From the IMG/VR virus record IMGVR_UViG_3300032304_000762, positions 1-36,096 of that record: a stretch of 36,096 nucleotides of DNA; one strand, 5' to 3'. The DNA is from a virus. Positions 1-10,110 of this stretch are shown here, one piece after another (positions within the stretch are counted from its first letter, which is position 1; each line of letters begins with the position of its first letter). The notes below the pieces were generated by a model. The model searched no databases. It saw nothing but the letters and a program-made list of their open reading frames with translations, and had not been told where the DNA came from. The position numbers and the translations under genes are program-made.

Positions 1-180
1 ATCCAAGGTCCCGGCACGGGCACAAGCGATGACATCCCCGCAGTGATCAACGGACGCAACGGTCAGACCCCCGCACGACTCTCTAACGGAGAAGCCTACG
101 TGCCCAAGCCTTTTGTTGACCGCCTTGGTGGCGCACGGCAGATGTACGCACTGATGAACAATCTCCAAAGGAGAGCGTAA
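1..180 (+). CDS. C-terminal fragment of a phage structural protein (5' end outside window)
   Basis: An open frame runs from base 1 to a TAA at 178-180, giving 59 residues of a protein that begins outside the window. It contains GPGTGTSDDIPA followed by ARLSNGEAYVPKPFVDRLGG. A Gly-Pro-Gly-Thr-Gly-Thr-Ser-Asp then LS(D/N)GE pattern recurs in phage tail, head and tape-measure-like proteins; this is from memory of the family, not a search. Its TAA shares its last A with the ATG of the next gene (TAATG), so the two are translationally coupled. Exact role unknown. Confidence 0.7.
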   Translation: MQGPGTGTSDDIPAVINGRNGQTPARLSNGEAYVPKPFVDRLGGARQMYALMNNLQRRA

Positions 181-2090
181 TGGCTGAAGATTTTGGTGTT
201 GACTACTTTGGCCCTGACGGTACGAGGTATGGTGGCGGCACTACAGGCGGCACTACAGGCGGAGCAGATACCACCGCACTTGACCCTTCTCAGTCCACGC
301 TTTCTCCAAACTTCTCCTCGTATATCTATGACATGCTGGGGAAGGGGCAGGGGCTTGCCAACCTGCCTTATCAAGAATTCACGGGCCAGCGTTTTGCAGG
401 TCCGTCTGCGCTTCAGAAGCAGGCGTTTCAAGGACTTCAGGGCCTGCAGACACCGGGGCAGTTTCAGACCGCTACGAACTTTCTGACCCAGGCAGGGCGA
501 AGGGCAGGCAGCATGTCCTACGGCCCCGGCACGTTTGGAAACTTCTACCAAGCACCAGGGCAATATCAAACTGGGGCATTCCAGAACCAGTTTGCCCGCC
601 CCGTAAGTTATCAACCCACAACGGCAACGTCGGGGTTCCAAGCGCCCAGCGCGTTTACGCCCGGGCGGTTCACTGCGGGATTCCAAGCGCCCACCATCTC
701 CCCTACTACGCAGTTCCAGTCAGGATTCCAAGCACCTTCTGCATACCAAGCAACAGATTTGACAGCAGGGATTGGGCCGGGTTCGTACCAAGCTGGTCAA
801 TTCAACGCAGGATTTAACTACACCCCGCAAGGCATCACCACAGGGCTAGGTCCTGTTGGCTCGGTACAGAGCTACATGAGCCCGTATCAACAGGGCGTTA
901 CTGATATTGAGAAGCGCGAGGCGGCGCGGCAGTCCGCTATTGCCGCTCAAGGTGAACAAGCAAAATTTGCTCAGGCAGGTGCGTTTGGTGGTGCGCGGCA
1001 AGCTATCGTTGAAGCTGAGCGTGGTCGCAATCTTGCACAACAGATGGGGGATATCGAGTCTCGTGGTCTGCAAGGCGCTTACGACCGTGCGCTTGCACAG
1101 CGTGCACAAGAAGCCCAGCTTGGTATGACCGCCCAGCAGGCTACGGAAGCAGGCCGACAGTTTGGTGCTGAGCGTGGCGCACAGTTTGGTCTGGAAGCAC
1201 AGAAGGCCGGTGAGGCATCGCGTCAGTTCGGTGCGCAGTACGGCATGCAAGGTCTGGGTCAGTTACTGGAGGCACGCAAGGCCACCGAGCAGGCGCGTCA
1301 GTTTGGCGCAGGTCAGCAGATGACTGGTGCCCAGTTGCAAGCACAGTTTGGTTTGACGGCACAGCAAGCTCAAGAGGCTGCACGCCAGTTCAACGCAGGT
1401 CAGCAGATGAGCTCTGCGCAGTTGCAGTCGCAGTTCGGCCTGGACGCCCAGAAGGCCGACGAGATGTCGCGTCAGTTTGCTCAACAGCAAGCACTGCAGA
1501 CCGCACAAACGGGTTCGCAGCTTGGGTTACAAGCGCAGCAGCAGACGGCAGCAGAACGTCAGTTCGGTGCGCAACAAGGTATGCAAGCAGCGCAGTTGGC
1601 GGCGCAATATGGTCTGTCAGCCGAGCAGGCGCAGGAAGCAGCAAGGCAGTTCGGTTACGGACAGCAGATGAACGCTGCCCAATTGGCCGCACAGTACGGT
1701 CTGCAAGGCGCTCAGCAGTCGGAAGCCTCGCGTCAGTTTGGTGCTCAATATGGCCTGCAAGGTTTGCAGCAGCAGATCGCAGCGGCACAAGGGTTGGGTG
1801 GGTTGGGTACGCAGCAGTTCGGGTCGCAGCTTCAGGGGTTGCAGGCGCTCTTGGGCGCTGGTGCCACACAGCAGCAGTTTGCTCAGCAACCGCTTGACTT
1901 CGGTTATCAACAGTTCCAAGAATCCATGAAGTACCCGTACCAGCAAGCCACGTTCATGCAGAGTTTGTTGCAAGGTCTGCCGATCCAAGCGCGGCCTTAT
2001 GACTCGGGTCAATCTGGTCTTGCTTCTGCACTACAGGGCGGACTTTCTGGCTTGGCTTTGTATAACGCGATGAACCCGACACCTAGATAA
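180..2090 (+). CDS. Gln/Ala-rich repetitive virion protein
   Basis: 636 residues. The start is fixed by AAAGGAG just upstream and the TAATG overlap with the preceding frame. Residues 1-50 are Gly/Thr-rich. Residues about 100-220 carry a loose repeat built around GFQAPS. Residues about 320-545 carry a strong repeat whose core is A-x-E/Q-x-x-RQFGA, with Arg at 326, 348, 373, 402, 431, 460, 489 and 518. The last six are exactly 29 residues (87 bases) apart. The repeats are Ala/Gln-rich and probably helical. No catalytic motif, signal peptide or clear membrane segment is seen. Position between structural genes and the giant virion protein suggests an internal or tail-associated virion component; this is inference. 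It could alternatively be a fibre or an ejected protein. Confidence 0.75.
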   Translation: MAEDFGVDYFGPDGTRYGGGTTGGTTGGADTTALDPSQSTLSPNFSSYIYDMLGKGQGLANLPYQEFTGQRFAGPSALQKQAFQGLQGLQTPGQFQTATNFLTQAGRRAGSMSYGPGTFGNFYQAPGQYQTGAFQNQFARPVSYQPTTATSGFQAPSAFTPGRFTAGFQAPTISPTTQFQSGFQAPSAYQATDLTAGIGPGSYQAGQFNAGFNYTPQGITTGLGPVGSVQSYMSPYQQGVTDIEKREAARQSAIAAQGEQAKFAQAGAFGGARQAIVEAERGRNLAQQMGDIESRGLQGAYDRALAQRAQEAQLGMTAQQATEAGRQFGAERGAQFGLEAQKAGEASRQFGAQYGMQGLGQLLEARKATEQARQFGAGQQMTGAQLQAQFGLTAQQAQEAARQFNAGQQMSSAQLQSQFGLDAQKADEMSRQFAQQQALQTAQTGSQLGLQAQQQTAAERQFGAQQGMQAAQLAAQYGLSAEQAQEAARQFGYGQQMNAAQLAAQYGLQGAQQSEASRQFGAQYGLQGLQQQIAAAQGLGGLGTQQFGSQLQGLQALLGAGATQQQFAQQPLDFGYQQFQESMKYPYQQATFMQSLLQGLPIQARPYDSGQSGLASALQGGLSGLALYNAMNPTPR

Positions 2091-2101
2091 GGCACTGGAT
2101 C

Positions 2102-3916
2102 ATGCAACAAGGAATCCAATCTCTGATGCCCCAAGGCCCTCAGCAAGGACCAATGCCGGGGCAAGCGCCACAGGGTCCGATGCCGGGGATGATGCCGAAG
2201 CAAGGTGCTCCGACGCCGCAGGCTATGGTTGGCCCGCTGTCTCAAATGCACATGCAGCAGTTGACGCAGATGATGCTCAACCCGCGCCCGGAAGGTCCTC
2301 CGTTGTATGCAGTGCTGTCGGCAATCACTGAGAAGCAGAAGCAAGCCCAGGCGCAGGCATCAATGCAACGTCAAATGGCTATGGCTCAAGGTCAGCAAGC
2401 AGCACAGCAGCCCCCTATTGCGCAGCAAGTCTTGGCACAAGCGCAGCAGCAAGCGGCGCAACCGCGCATGGGGGTAGAAGACTACAAGCGTCAAGCTGCG
2501 GCACTAAGTGACCAAGGCAGGCATGCTGAAGCCATGCAACTTCTTGAGCTTGCCAAGGAACAAGAACACCGCGAATTTACACGCCAAGAACAAGACTACG
2601 CTGGTGGCGGTGCGGTAGCGTTTCAAAATGGTGGCTTCCTCGGGTACAACCGGGACTACGAAGATGCCCGCAGGCTCGGGATTGACTTGAGCCCATATGA
2701 TCCCCCTGCTGTACGTGCAGAAAAACTTGAACGTGTCAAAAAGATGCGCGAGTTTGAGAAATCTATGGCGGCAAATAGGGCTGATATTCCTGTTGATACT
2801 AGCAAACTGTTTCCCGGTGGACCTCCTGAAGTCAGGATGCCGATTCCAGAAATTGAGATAGCGCCCCCTCCACCACGCCCTCCAGGCGCAACACGTCCGG
2901 GTACTGGGATTGCGCAGGGTCAAAACCGTCCGCAGGCAGCAGCTCCTGCTGCTGCACCGACTGACACCGGCCTTGCAGGGCTGATGGGTCCTACGGTTGA
3001 ACCTGAGCGGTTGGCGATGCGCGGCGCGGTTGACGAAAGGCAAGCTGCTATCCGTAACGCAGCCAAGACGCCAGAAGACGTGCTCAAGGCCCGGGGCGGC
3101 ATCGATGCGTTGATGAAGGAGATCGTTGATTCCCGCCGTGCGGAAGAACAGCGCCTGATGACGCACTCCGACAAACGTCTTGAGGAAGCCAGAGCCCGTG
3201 CTGCACAAAGCCCGTTGAACGACATTTCGTACTTGGGCCAAATGCTGGAAGGCATGCGTGGTAGCAAGCGGTTTGGTGAAGCTCTTGCAGGTGCAGCTTC
3301 CGGTGCTGGCCGTGCACAAACAGCGCGTAGTCAAGCTCTTCAGGCGGCTGAAGACAAGTACGACTTGTCTCGCAGGGACATCTTCAACTTGGCGAACCTG
3401 CGCCAACAGGTACAGTTGGATCAGGCTAAGTTGGCCGAGGCTCGTGCGACGGGTGATGCAGATAGAGCTAACAAAGCGGCACTTGATCTGGCGCAGTCCA
3501 AGGAAGCACTTGCTAAGTTCGAGGCAGATGTCAGCGACAAGTCACGTCAGTTCGGTCTTGAGGAACGTAAACTAACGCAGCAAGGGCAGATTGCACGGGA
3601 GCAGATGGCTAACGCCCTCAAAGTTGCAGGTATCGGAGCCGCAGCGCGTGAAAGTGCATCGGATATTGCTGAGAAACGATTTGCGCTGCAACAACTTAGG
3701 GCTGATCCTGAGTACACCGCTGCAATGAACAAAATCAAGGAGCTTTCAAAAGCTGCGGGAATGAGTAATTCCCCAACGGTCCAAGCTGCGTTTAGAGCCG
3801 CCCAACAAGAGGCGTTAGCAGTTGCAAAACGCTACGGTCTGGCTCCACAGGATATTGGAGCCGCAGCGGCACCAGCAGCATCGGCTGAAAACGACCCGCT
3901 TGGTATCAGGAAGTAA
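2102..3916 (+). CDS. Coiled-coil virion protein with Met/Gln/Pro-rich N-terminus
   Basis: 604 residues, 11 bases after the previous gene, with a modest upstream purine stretch (AAGGCACTGG). Residues 1-125 are Met, Gln and Pro rich. A Gly-rich patch GGGAVAFQNGG lies near residue 165, a pattern I have seen in internal or structural proteins of environmental podophages. Residues 230-285 are a Pro-rich linker. Residues about 300-560 are charged, Ala-rich and likely coiled-coil (RAEEQRLMTHSDKRLEEARA and similar). There is no enzymatic motif. Together with the genes either side it fits an internal-core or ejection-protein module. Function is not demonstrated. Confidence 0.72.
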   Translation: MQQGIQSLMPQGPQQGPMPGQAPQGPMPGMMPKQGAPTPQAMVGPLSQMHMQQLTQMMLNPRPEGPPLYAVLSAITEKQKQAQAQASMQRQMAMAQGQQAAQQPPIAQQVLAQAQQQAAQPRMGVEDYKRQAAALSDQGRHAEAMQLLELAKEQEHREFTRQEQDYAGGGAVAFQNGGFLGYNRDYEDARRLGIDLSPYDPPAVRAEKLERVKKMREFEKSMAANRADIPVDTSKLFPGGPPEVRMPIPEIEIAPPPPRPPGATRPGTGIAQGQNRPQAAAPAAAPTDTGLAGLMGPTVEPERLAMRGAVDERQAAIRNAAKTPEDVLKARGGIDALMKEIVDSRRAEEQRLMTHSDKRLEEARARAAQSPLNDISYLGQMLEGMRGSKRFGEALAGAASGAGRAQTARSQALQAAEDKYDLSRRDIFNLANLRQQVQLDQAKLAEARATGDADRANKAALDLAQSKEALAKFEADVSDKSRQFGLEERKLTQQGQIAREQMANALKVAGIGAAARESASDIAEKRFALQQLRADPEYTAAMNKIKELSKAAGMSNSPTVQAAFRAAQQEALAVAKRYGLAPQDIGAAAAPAASAENDPLGIRK

Positions 3917-3918
3917 GT

Positions 3919-6900
3919 ATGAACATAGCGCAAATCCGCGACAAGTATCCGCAATACAAGGATTTGAGCGACAAGCAGCTTGCAGATGCACTGCACGCTA
4001 AGTTCTACTCCGATCTGCCGGTTCAGGACTACTACAAACGCATCGGAATTGCGCCTGAAACAACCGTCCTCGGGCAGGTCAAAGAAGGCTTCAAAGGACT
4101 CATCCCCGGTGCAGTAGGTCTTGTTGAATCAGCGGCTGTGGGTGCCTCTGCGCTCTTGCCTGAGGACTACGAGAAGACGGCGCGGGGTAAGATCGCCAGC
4201 ATCGCTGACGCAGCCAAGGCACCGTTCGCTGCCTCTGCAGGGTACGAAGAGTCAGTCGGGCGTAAGCTGGGCGAAGCCATCGGCTCAACAGTACCGTTCT
4301 TGGCTGCGGGTCCGCTCGGCCTTGCGGGTCGCATCGGCGCTGTGGGTCTAGGTGTTGGAGCCGGTGCGGGCGAAGCACGCGGGCGTGCCGAGCAAGGGGG
4401 TGCCACTGCTGAACAACGCAGCACAGCCACGGCGTTAGGCATCATCCCCGGGGCGATGGAAGTCTTCGCACCCTTCCGCATTTTGTCTCGTATCCCTGAC
4501 GCTGCCACGGCTCAGGGCGTGCAGTTGGTCAAGCGGGCACTCGTCGCGGGTGGGGAGGAAGCTGCTCAGGAAGCTGCATCCGGTTTTGCGCAGAACCTGA
4601 TCGCCAAGGGTGTCTACAAGCCTGAGCAGGAACTTATCGAGGGGCTGGGTGAACAGGCGGCCTACGGCGGTGCTACTGGTGCCATCGTTCAGGGCTTGAT
4701 GGACTTGGCCTTGGGTCGTCGCGCACGTGCTGCGCAGCCTGCTCCGGGAACCGTGCCCGGGGAAACGCCCATCGAGCGTGCTGAGCGCCTTGCTGCTGAA
4801 CAAGCTGCGGCGAAAGCTGCTGCGCAACCCCCTGCACCTCCTGCGGCGGAAATCCCACCCCCGCCCGACACCTACGCTGATCTTGTTCTGTACAGCGAAC
4901 AACTGAAGACGCTCCCGAAGTCCAAGGAGCGTGATGAGGCGTTGAAGCTAGCGGCTGAAAAGCGCAAGGCACTCAACGTAGCGTACATTGAGGAGCAGCG
5001 CTCCGCCAGCGAAGCAGCCAAGGGGTTCATGACTGCCGAAGAAGCGGCAGCAGCACCGATCACACCCCGTGAAGAAGTCACGGCACCGCCTGAAGAGTCC
5101 GCAGCGCCCGAAGAGCAAGCTGCTGCGCCCGTCGAAGAGCCCAAGGTCCGCAAGGTGGGTGAGCCTGCGCCCCTACCCGAAGTGCTTGATGACGCAACAG
5201 TCAAGACGATCGGTTACTTCAGAGGGCCGACGTACAACGCCCTGCTCGGTAAGTCCATCACGGACCCTGAGATTCGCACGGTGCTGGAGGACGCCAAGCA
5301 GCGCACAGAGAGCACCAAGACCGCTGCCAAGATCGATGCGTTCATCGCACGCCTGCCTGAGCCGGTCGCTCCTCCTGCTCCCGCCGCCGAAGCGGCACCA
5401 GTTACTCCGCCCCCGGAGATCCAAACCCCTGCTGTGCCCCCGGCAGAGGCTCCGGTGGGCGAAGCTCCCATCACACCGACACTACCCCCCACACCCCCAG
5501 CACAACCGGAGACCCCAAGTGTTGCAGAACCTCAGCCAGAAGCAGGTGGAGCAGGCGTTCCAGTGGCTGGCGGACCCGCTGCCGTCACCCCCACCGAAGG
5601 AGTTCAACCTGAACCAGATGGAGTGGTTCCTCCTGTCGCGGATGTTGCAGGGACTGCTGGAGGAAAAGGAGCAGAGCCCGCTGCAGTAACGCCGACCGTT
5701 ACGCCACCCACACCCGCTCAGATTGAGCGTGAACTCACTACGCTGGTTGAGTCCGGTCGGATCACTGAGGAGCAGGCTGCCGACTACCGTGCTGAACTGC
5801 TGGGCGAAGCTGAAGAAGCCCCCACGACGGCGATGGGGCAAGCGTTCCAGAAGCAGATTGATGACATCACGGCGCAGATGGATGCACTGCGTCAGAAGAG
5901 TGGGAGGCCGCCCGCACCCAAGTCCAAGAACCGTGCGAAGTTTGATGAGTTGCAAGCGCAGTTGAATGCGCTCAGCCCTGTTGAAACTGGCACGCTCAAG
6001 GAGAAACTGGAGAAGGCCGAAGCAACCGGCGTCTTTGAAGTGCGGGACGGCAAGCCCATCCTCGACATACCGGCTGTGCGGCAAGCACTCAAGGGGCGTG
6101 ACCCCAAGATGCTCAAGGCGGTGCTGACCTACATCGGTGTGGATGAAGACGGTGACTATCTGCCCACCACCTACTCTGCTGACGAAGCTGCACAGTCCGT
6201 AGGACTTGCGAAAAGCTCCGGTGCCAACGTGCGCCGCATTGCTGAGACCTTGGGCATCACGGCTGACGTGGTCAGCCGATTCCAGGCTGCGCAGACTGGG
6301 GCTATTGGTATTGCCAAGAACGTCTCTGAGGCAAGCCTATCCGGCATCTCGGTGGAGAACCCCAAGGCTGGGTTGTTGTACGAAACCGGAAAGAAAGGCG
6401 TCAAGGCTGTAGGCTTCCTGCGCCCCGCGTTGACTGAGACAGGGCAGCTTGACTTCAGCAAGCTCGACACCCGCCAACTGGCTGATATCTACTCGCGTGC
6501 TTCTCGGTACGACGCCAAGAACAACACCGCTGTGATGCAGCAGTTGAACGCAGAGGTTGAAGCCCGCCGCAAAGCTGACAGGGCGGGTACTGACGCAGCT
6601 ATCAACCGCGCCTACGGCAAGCTGGTTGCAGAGGAAGAAGCACAGGCTGAGGAAGAAGTCGAAACCGTCGAGGAAGGCGCGGACGAAGTCGAAGCCGATG
6701 ACAAGACACGGCGACTGAGTGATGAAGATGTTGATGAATCCCAGTACCAAATCCGAAAGGTCCCAGGTATCAGCGGCAACAAGAAGGCTGATGTTGAACG
6801 TATCGCCAAAGCGGTAGTCAAGGATTGGGAAAACGCGCCTGAGATAGAGGTCGTACAGTCTGAGACTGACCTTCCGCAACCAATCCAAGACCAGATTAAA

Positions 6901-9900
6901 CGCGACAACGTATCAGGACTTGTTCCCGGGCTCTATAACAACGGCAAAGTCTGGCTAATTGCGGATAGTTCGGATAGTAAAGACGCAATTTTCAAGACTA
7001 TCGCTCATGAAGCTACTGGACACCACGGGTTGCGCGGTGTTCTCGGAGGGCAGTTCAACCCAACGATGCTGCGTATCTACCGCACTAATCCTGCAGTGCA
7101 ACGTAAAGCCGCTGAAAAACGCACGGCTAATCCGAACCTGTCTGTTGAAACGGCGGTTGAAGAAGTACTTGCCGATGCACAGGAACTTCCACGCAAAGAT
7201 AGACCGTGGTGGAAGAAGGCGCTCGATACCATCCGCATCGCTCTGCAACGTGTGTTTAAGGGCGAGAAATTCAGCGACGCGCAGGTTGAGGACCTACTGC
7301 GTGCGTCACGTAAATGGGTACGGCAGGGTAAGCGTCCTGCTCGGATGGAAGGTACGTCGGGGGCAGCATTCCGTATCACCCCGCAGACCGAAGCAGCCGT
7401 CAAAGACGTGGATGTCATTGGCGAGAAAGAGCGTCAGACGCTGACCCAGCGCATCGCGCAGGACCTCAAGGGCAACCCCGCACTCAAGCTGCGGATGAAG
7501 TTCACCGACTCGCTGGCCCCGCTGGAAGACTTCTTCGTCAACGCCTACGGTGGTGCTACCCGCACAACCAAGACCGGCAGGCTGAACCCGATGGTGCTCT
7601 TGTCCCGGGCGCTCGACTCATTGCGCGTCAGCAAGGCTGTGCAGGAACAAGGCGGGCTGGGCTTCGACAGCGGGCTCATCGTTGCCCAGGAGTTGAAGAA
7701 TGCCGAAGGTAAAGGTATCAGCTACATAGGTGCGTTGAACCGCGTTGCTGAGGCTGCCAAGCAGCGGGGTGAGACCTACGAAGCCTTCCGCACCAAGGTG
7801 GACACGGTGCTCTACGGGCACCGGGAGCACGGCCTGCGTGAGACCAACAAGACGCTGTCCAAGAACGAACAGATCGAACTGCTCCTGCCTGATGCCAAGA
7901 TCGATGAACTGGAAGCAGCCTTCCAGAAAGACGACTTCATCAAGCAGATCTCTGCCGACCTTGACACCATCCGCTTCAATTTGCTGGACACGCTGGTTGA
8001 GACAGGGCGCATCTCCAAGGACCGAGCCCAGGACTACAAGGACGCCACGGGCTACATCCCCTTCAACCGGCTCGGTGACTATGAGAAGGTGTACCAGTCC
8101 ACCAAGGGTGCCAATCGTGGTGTCGCAGCCCTGCGCAACATCCGCAAGCTGGAAGGCAGTGAGCGCAAGACGACTTCACCGGTCGAGAACTTCTCCGGGC
8201 TGGTTGACTGGGCGACGAAGGAGGCGATGAAGAACCACGCCGCCCTGAGTGCACTCAAGGATATGGCCCTGATGGGTGCAGCGTTCAAGCGCCCGACCAA
8301 GCCAGCCAAGGACTCACCGGGGGACATGGTCACCGTCTACGACAACGGCAAGCCCGTCGAGTACTACGTACCGGACCCAGCGCATCTGATCGCGTTCAGC
8401 ATTCAAGACCCGATCGTCCCGAACTCGTTCAAACTGCTGCAGAAGGGCTCTCAGATCCTGCGTGCTGGTGTGACATCCATGCCACCGTTTGCGATCAAGC
8501 AGGTCTTCGACGACATCGTCCGTGCCTACACCTACGCAGGGGTGAAGAACAACGCAGCGCTTGTCAAGAGCGTGATGTTGAACTTCCCCAAGAACTGGGT
8601 GAACGAGATCTTCAAGAAGAAGCCCAAGGACATCAAGAACTTGGAAGCCCTCGGTATCGTCGGCACGTTTGACTTCAGCCAGCAGGGCAACCTCAAGAAT
8701 ATCCTTGAGGAAGCTGGGGTAAAGAAGGAAGGGCTTGGCTCCAAGATCCTGCGCGTGATGGAAGCCGGTGCCAAGGCATCGGACCTCGCAGTACGTCAAG
8801 CTGTCTACGATCAGGTGATGAAGGAGACCAATGGCGACAAGGCTCAGGCCGAATCTGCTGCACGGGAGATCATCAACTTTAGCCGCCGTGGTTCATCCCA
8901 GACGATGAACCTCATGATCAGTATCGTCCCCTTCTTCAACGCCTATGCGCGAGGCATGGACAAGCTGGCAACGGCAGCGGCTGGGGGTGTTGTTGGGCAA
9001 AGCACAGGCACCGCACGGGCTATGTTCTATGAGCGCATGGGGGTGCTAACCTCGATAGGTTTGCTATACGCGCTGATGATGCAGGACGATGAGGAGTACC
9101 AGCAGCTACCTGACCACGTGCGGGACACCAACTGGATACTGCCCCACGGGAAGGAACGGGGCTTCGTACCTGCCATCCCGATCCCTGCTGAACTCGCGTT
9201 CTTCTTCAAGGCCATTCCTGAGCGCATCGTCCGCTACTACAAACTGTACGGTACCAAAGAGGAACAAACTGCACTCGACGTGGTTGGCAACATGACCAAG
9301 CGGGGCATCGACGTTTTCTCGTCGCCCAACATCACGGCGCAGATGATCCGACCGTTCCTTGAGAACATGGTGAACCACTCGTTCTTCCTCGACAGGCCGC
9401 TGGAATCTCAGGCTCAGCAGGCACTGCGCCCGTTTGAGCGGTACGGTACTGGCACATCGGATGCGATGAAGTCCCTTGCTAAGAGCTTGGAGGACGCTGC
9501 CAACGCCACGGGGGTGGAAGCCTTCGCTATCTCTCCGATCAAGCTGGAGAACGTCGTGCGCGGTATCTTCGGCACGGCTGCAGGGCTGGGTCTGTCGATG
9601 GCCGACATGATGATCAACCCCGGGCGTACCGACCGGCCACTGAACCAGCAGCTAGGTGCACAACTCACGGGCCTGAGCGCAGTCACCAAGGACCCCATCG
9701 GCACCCGCCAACTTGACTTCATCTACGACTTGGAGAAGCGCGTGGAGCAGGTCAACGGCACGGTCAACCGCCTGACGGAGCGCAAGCCTGAGGACGTGGA
9801 TCAGTTCATCAAGGACAACATCGGTCTGTACTCAATCCGTGGGCCAGTGCAGGGGGTCATGAGCGGCATCCGCGCCCTGAACCAAGCTGCCATGATGATC

Positions 9901-10032
9901 GACCGCGACACCTCCCTGAGCCCTGAGGAGCGGCGCAAGCGCATCGATGAACTGCGTGTGGAGCAGAACAAGCTGGCACAGCAGGCGCAGGCCCTGCGCA
10001 AGATGGCGCGGGATATCCAGATGGGCCGGTGA
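3919..10032 (+). CDS. Giant (2037-residue) polyvalent virion protein with zincin-like motif
   Basis: The gene starts 2 bases after the previous stop, behind AGGAAGTAAGT. Residues 1-45 (IRDKYPQYKDLSDKQLADAL) resemble the N-terminus of other very large phage virion proteins. Residues about 55-260 hold Gly/Ala-rich hydrophobic stretches that could insert in membrane. Residues about 270-620 are an Ala/Pro/Glu linker. A metallopeptidase-like HEATGHHGLR lies at 1030-1039, matching the HExxGH(Y/H)GLR pattern of zincin-like domains in polyvalent phage proteins. Near 1665 SIVPFFNAYARGMDKL resembles the C-terminal polyvalent-protein domain LPD38 (recalled, not searched). Inference: carried in the capsid and ejected with DNA, as the T7 core proteins are. 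Proteolytic activity is unproven. Confidence 0.8.
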   Translation: MNIAQIRDKYPQYKDLSDKQLADALHAKFYSDLPVQDYYKRIGIAPETTVLGQVKEGFKGLIPGAVGLVESAAVGASALLPEDYEKTARGKIASIADAAKAPFAASAGYEESVGRKLGEAIGSTVPFLAAGPLGLAGRIGAVGLGVGAGAGEARGRAEQGGATAEQRSTATALGIIPGAMEVFAPFRILSRIPDAATAQGVQLVKRALVAGGEEAAQEAASGFAQNLIAKGVYKPEQELIEGLGEQAAYGGATGAIVQGLMDLALGRRARAAQPAPGTVPGETPIERAERLAAEQAAAKAAAQPPAPPAAEIPPPPDTYADLVLYSEQLKTLPKSKERDEALKLAAEKRKALNVAYIEEQRSASEAAKGFMTAEEAAAAPITPREEVTAPPEESAAPEEQAAAPVEEPKVRKVGEPAPLPEVLDDATVKTIGYFRGPTYNALLGKSITDPEIRTVLEDAKQRTESTKTAAKIDAFIARLPEPVAPPAPAAEAAPVTPPPEIQTPAVPPAEAPVGEAPITPTLPPTPPAQPETPSVAEPQPEAGGAGVPVAGGPAAVTPTEGVQPEPDGVVPPVADVAGTAGGKGAEPAAVTPTVTPPTPAQIERELTTLVESGRITEEQAADYRAELLGEAEEAPTTAMGQAFQKQIDDITAQMDALRQKSGRPPAPKSKNRAKFDELQAQLNALSPVETGTLKEKLEKAEATGVFEVRDGKPILDIPAVRQALKGRDPKMLKAVLTYIGVDEDGDYLPTTYSADEAAQSVGLAKSSGANVRRIAETLGITADVVSRFQAAQTGAIGIAKNVSEASLSGISVENPKAGLLYETGKKGVKAVGFLRPALTETGQLDFSKLDTRQLADIYSRASRYDAKNNTAVMQQLNAEVEARRKADRAGTDAAINRAYGKLVAEEEAQAEEEVETVEEGADEVEADDKTRRLSDEDVDESQYQIRKVPGISGNKKADVERIAKAVVKDWENAPEIEVVQSETDLPQPIQDQIKRDNVSGLVPGLYNNGKVWLIADSSDSKDAIFKTIAHEATGHHGLRGVLGGQFNPTMLRIYRTNPAVQRKAAEKRTANPNLSVETAVEEVLADAQELPRKDRPWWKKALDTIRIALQRVFKGEKFSDAQVEDLLRASRKWVRQGKRPARMEGTSGAAFRITPQTEAAVKDVDVIGEKERQTLTQRIAQDLKGNPALKLRMKFTDSLAPLEDFFVNAYGGATRTTKTGRLNPMVLLSRALDSLRVSKAVQEQGGLGFDSGLIVAQELKNAEGKGISYIGALNRVAEAAKQRGETYEAFRTKVDTVLYGHREHGLRETNKTLSKNEQIELLLPDAKIDELEAAFQKDDFIKQISADLDTIRFNLLDTLVETGRISKDRAQDYKDATGYIPFNRLGDYEKVYQSTKGANRGVAALRNIRKLEGSERKTTSPVENFSGLVDWATKEAMKNHAALSALKDMALMGAAFKRPTKPAKDSPGDMVTVYDNGKPVEYYVPDPAHLIAFSIQDPIVPNSFKLLQKGSQILRAGVTSMPPFAIKQVFDDIVRAYTYAGVKNNAALVKSVMLNFPKNWVNEIFKKKPKDIKNLEALGIVGTFDFSQQGNLKNILEEAGVKKEGLGSKILRVMEAGAKASDLAVRQAVYDQVMKETNGDKAQAESAAREIINFSRRGSSQTMNLMISIVPFFNAYARGMDKLATAAAGGVVGQSTGTARAMFYERMGVLTSIGLLYALMMQDDEEYQQLPDHVRDTNWILPHGKERGFVPAIPIPAELAFFFKAIPERIVRYYKLYGTKEEQTALDVVGNMTKRGIDVFSSPNITAQMIRPFLENMVNHSFFLDRPLESQAQQALRPFERYGTGTSDAMKSLAKSLEDAANATGVEAFAISPIKLENVVRGIFGTAAGLGLSMADMMINPGRTDRPLNQQLGAQLTGLSAVTKDPIGTRQLDFIYDLEKRVEQVNGTVNRLTERKPEDVDQFIKDNIGLYSIRGPVQGVMSGIRALNQAAMMIDRDTSLSPEERRKRIDELRVEQNKLAQQAQALRKMARDIQMGR

Positions 10033-10033
10033 G

Positions 10034-10069
10034 AAAAAATCCCCTGGGGGCTTACGCCACACCCAGGGG
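10034..10069 (-). terminator. Intrinsic terminator at the end of the leftward block
   Basis: CCCCTGGG (10041-10048) pairs with CCCAGGGG (10062-10069), with an inner GGC/GCC stem capped by TTAC. Read on the minus strand it is followed at once by six T (10034-10039). It lies between the convergent ends of the giant virion gene and the leftward block, so it should stop leftward transcripts. The plus strand has no T-run after the hairpin, so rightward termination would be weaker. Confidence 0.85.
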
Positions 10070-10110
10070 TAACACTCACTAAGGGAGACGCCGGTCAACC
10101 GGCAGCGCGA

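Noticed and set aside
846-2012. Several long minus-strand and alternate-frame readings over the Gln/Ala repeat gene
   Set aside because: They arise from the repeated GC-rich codons of the real plus-strand gene and lack start signals.
10074-10088. ACTCACTAAGGGAGA on the plus strand, close to the T7/T3 promoter core
   Set aside because: One base is missing relative to T7, it would transcribe antisense into the leftward block, and no phage RNA polymerase gene is seen. Probably chance.
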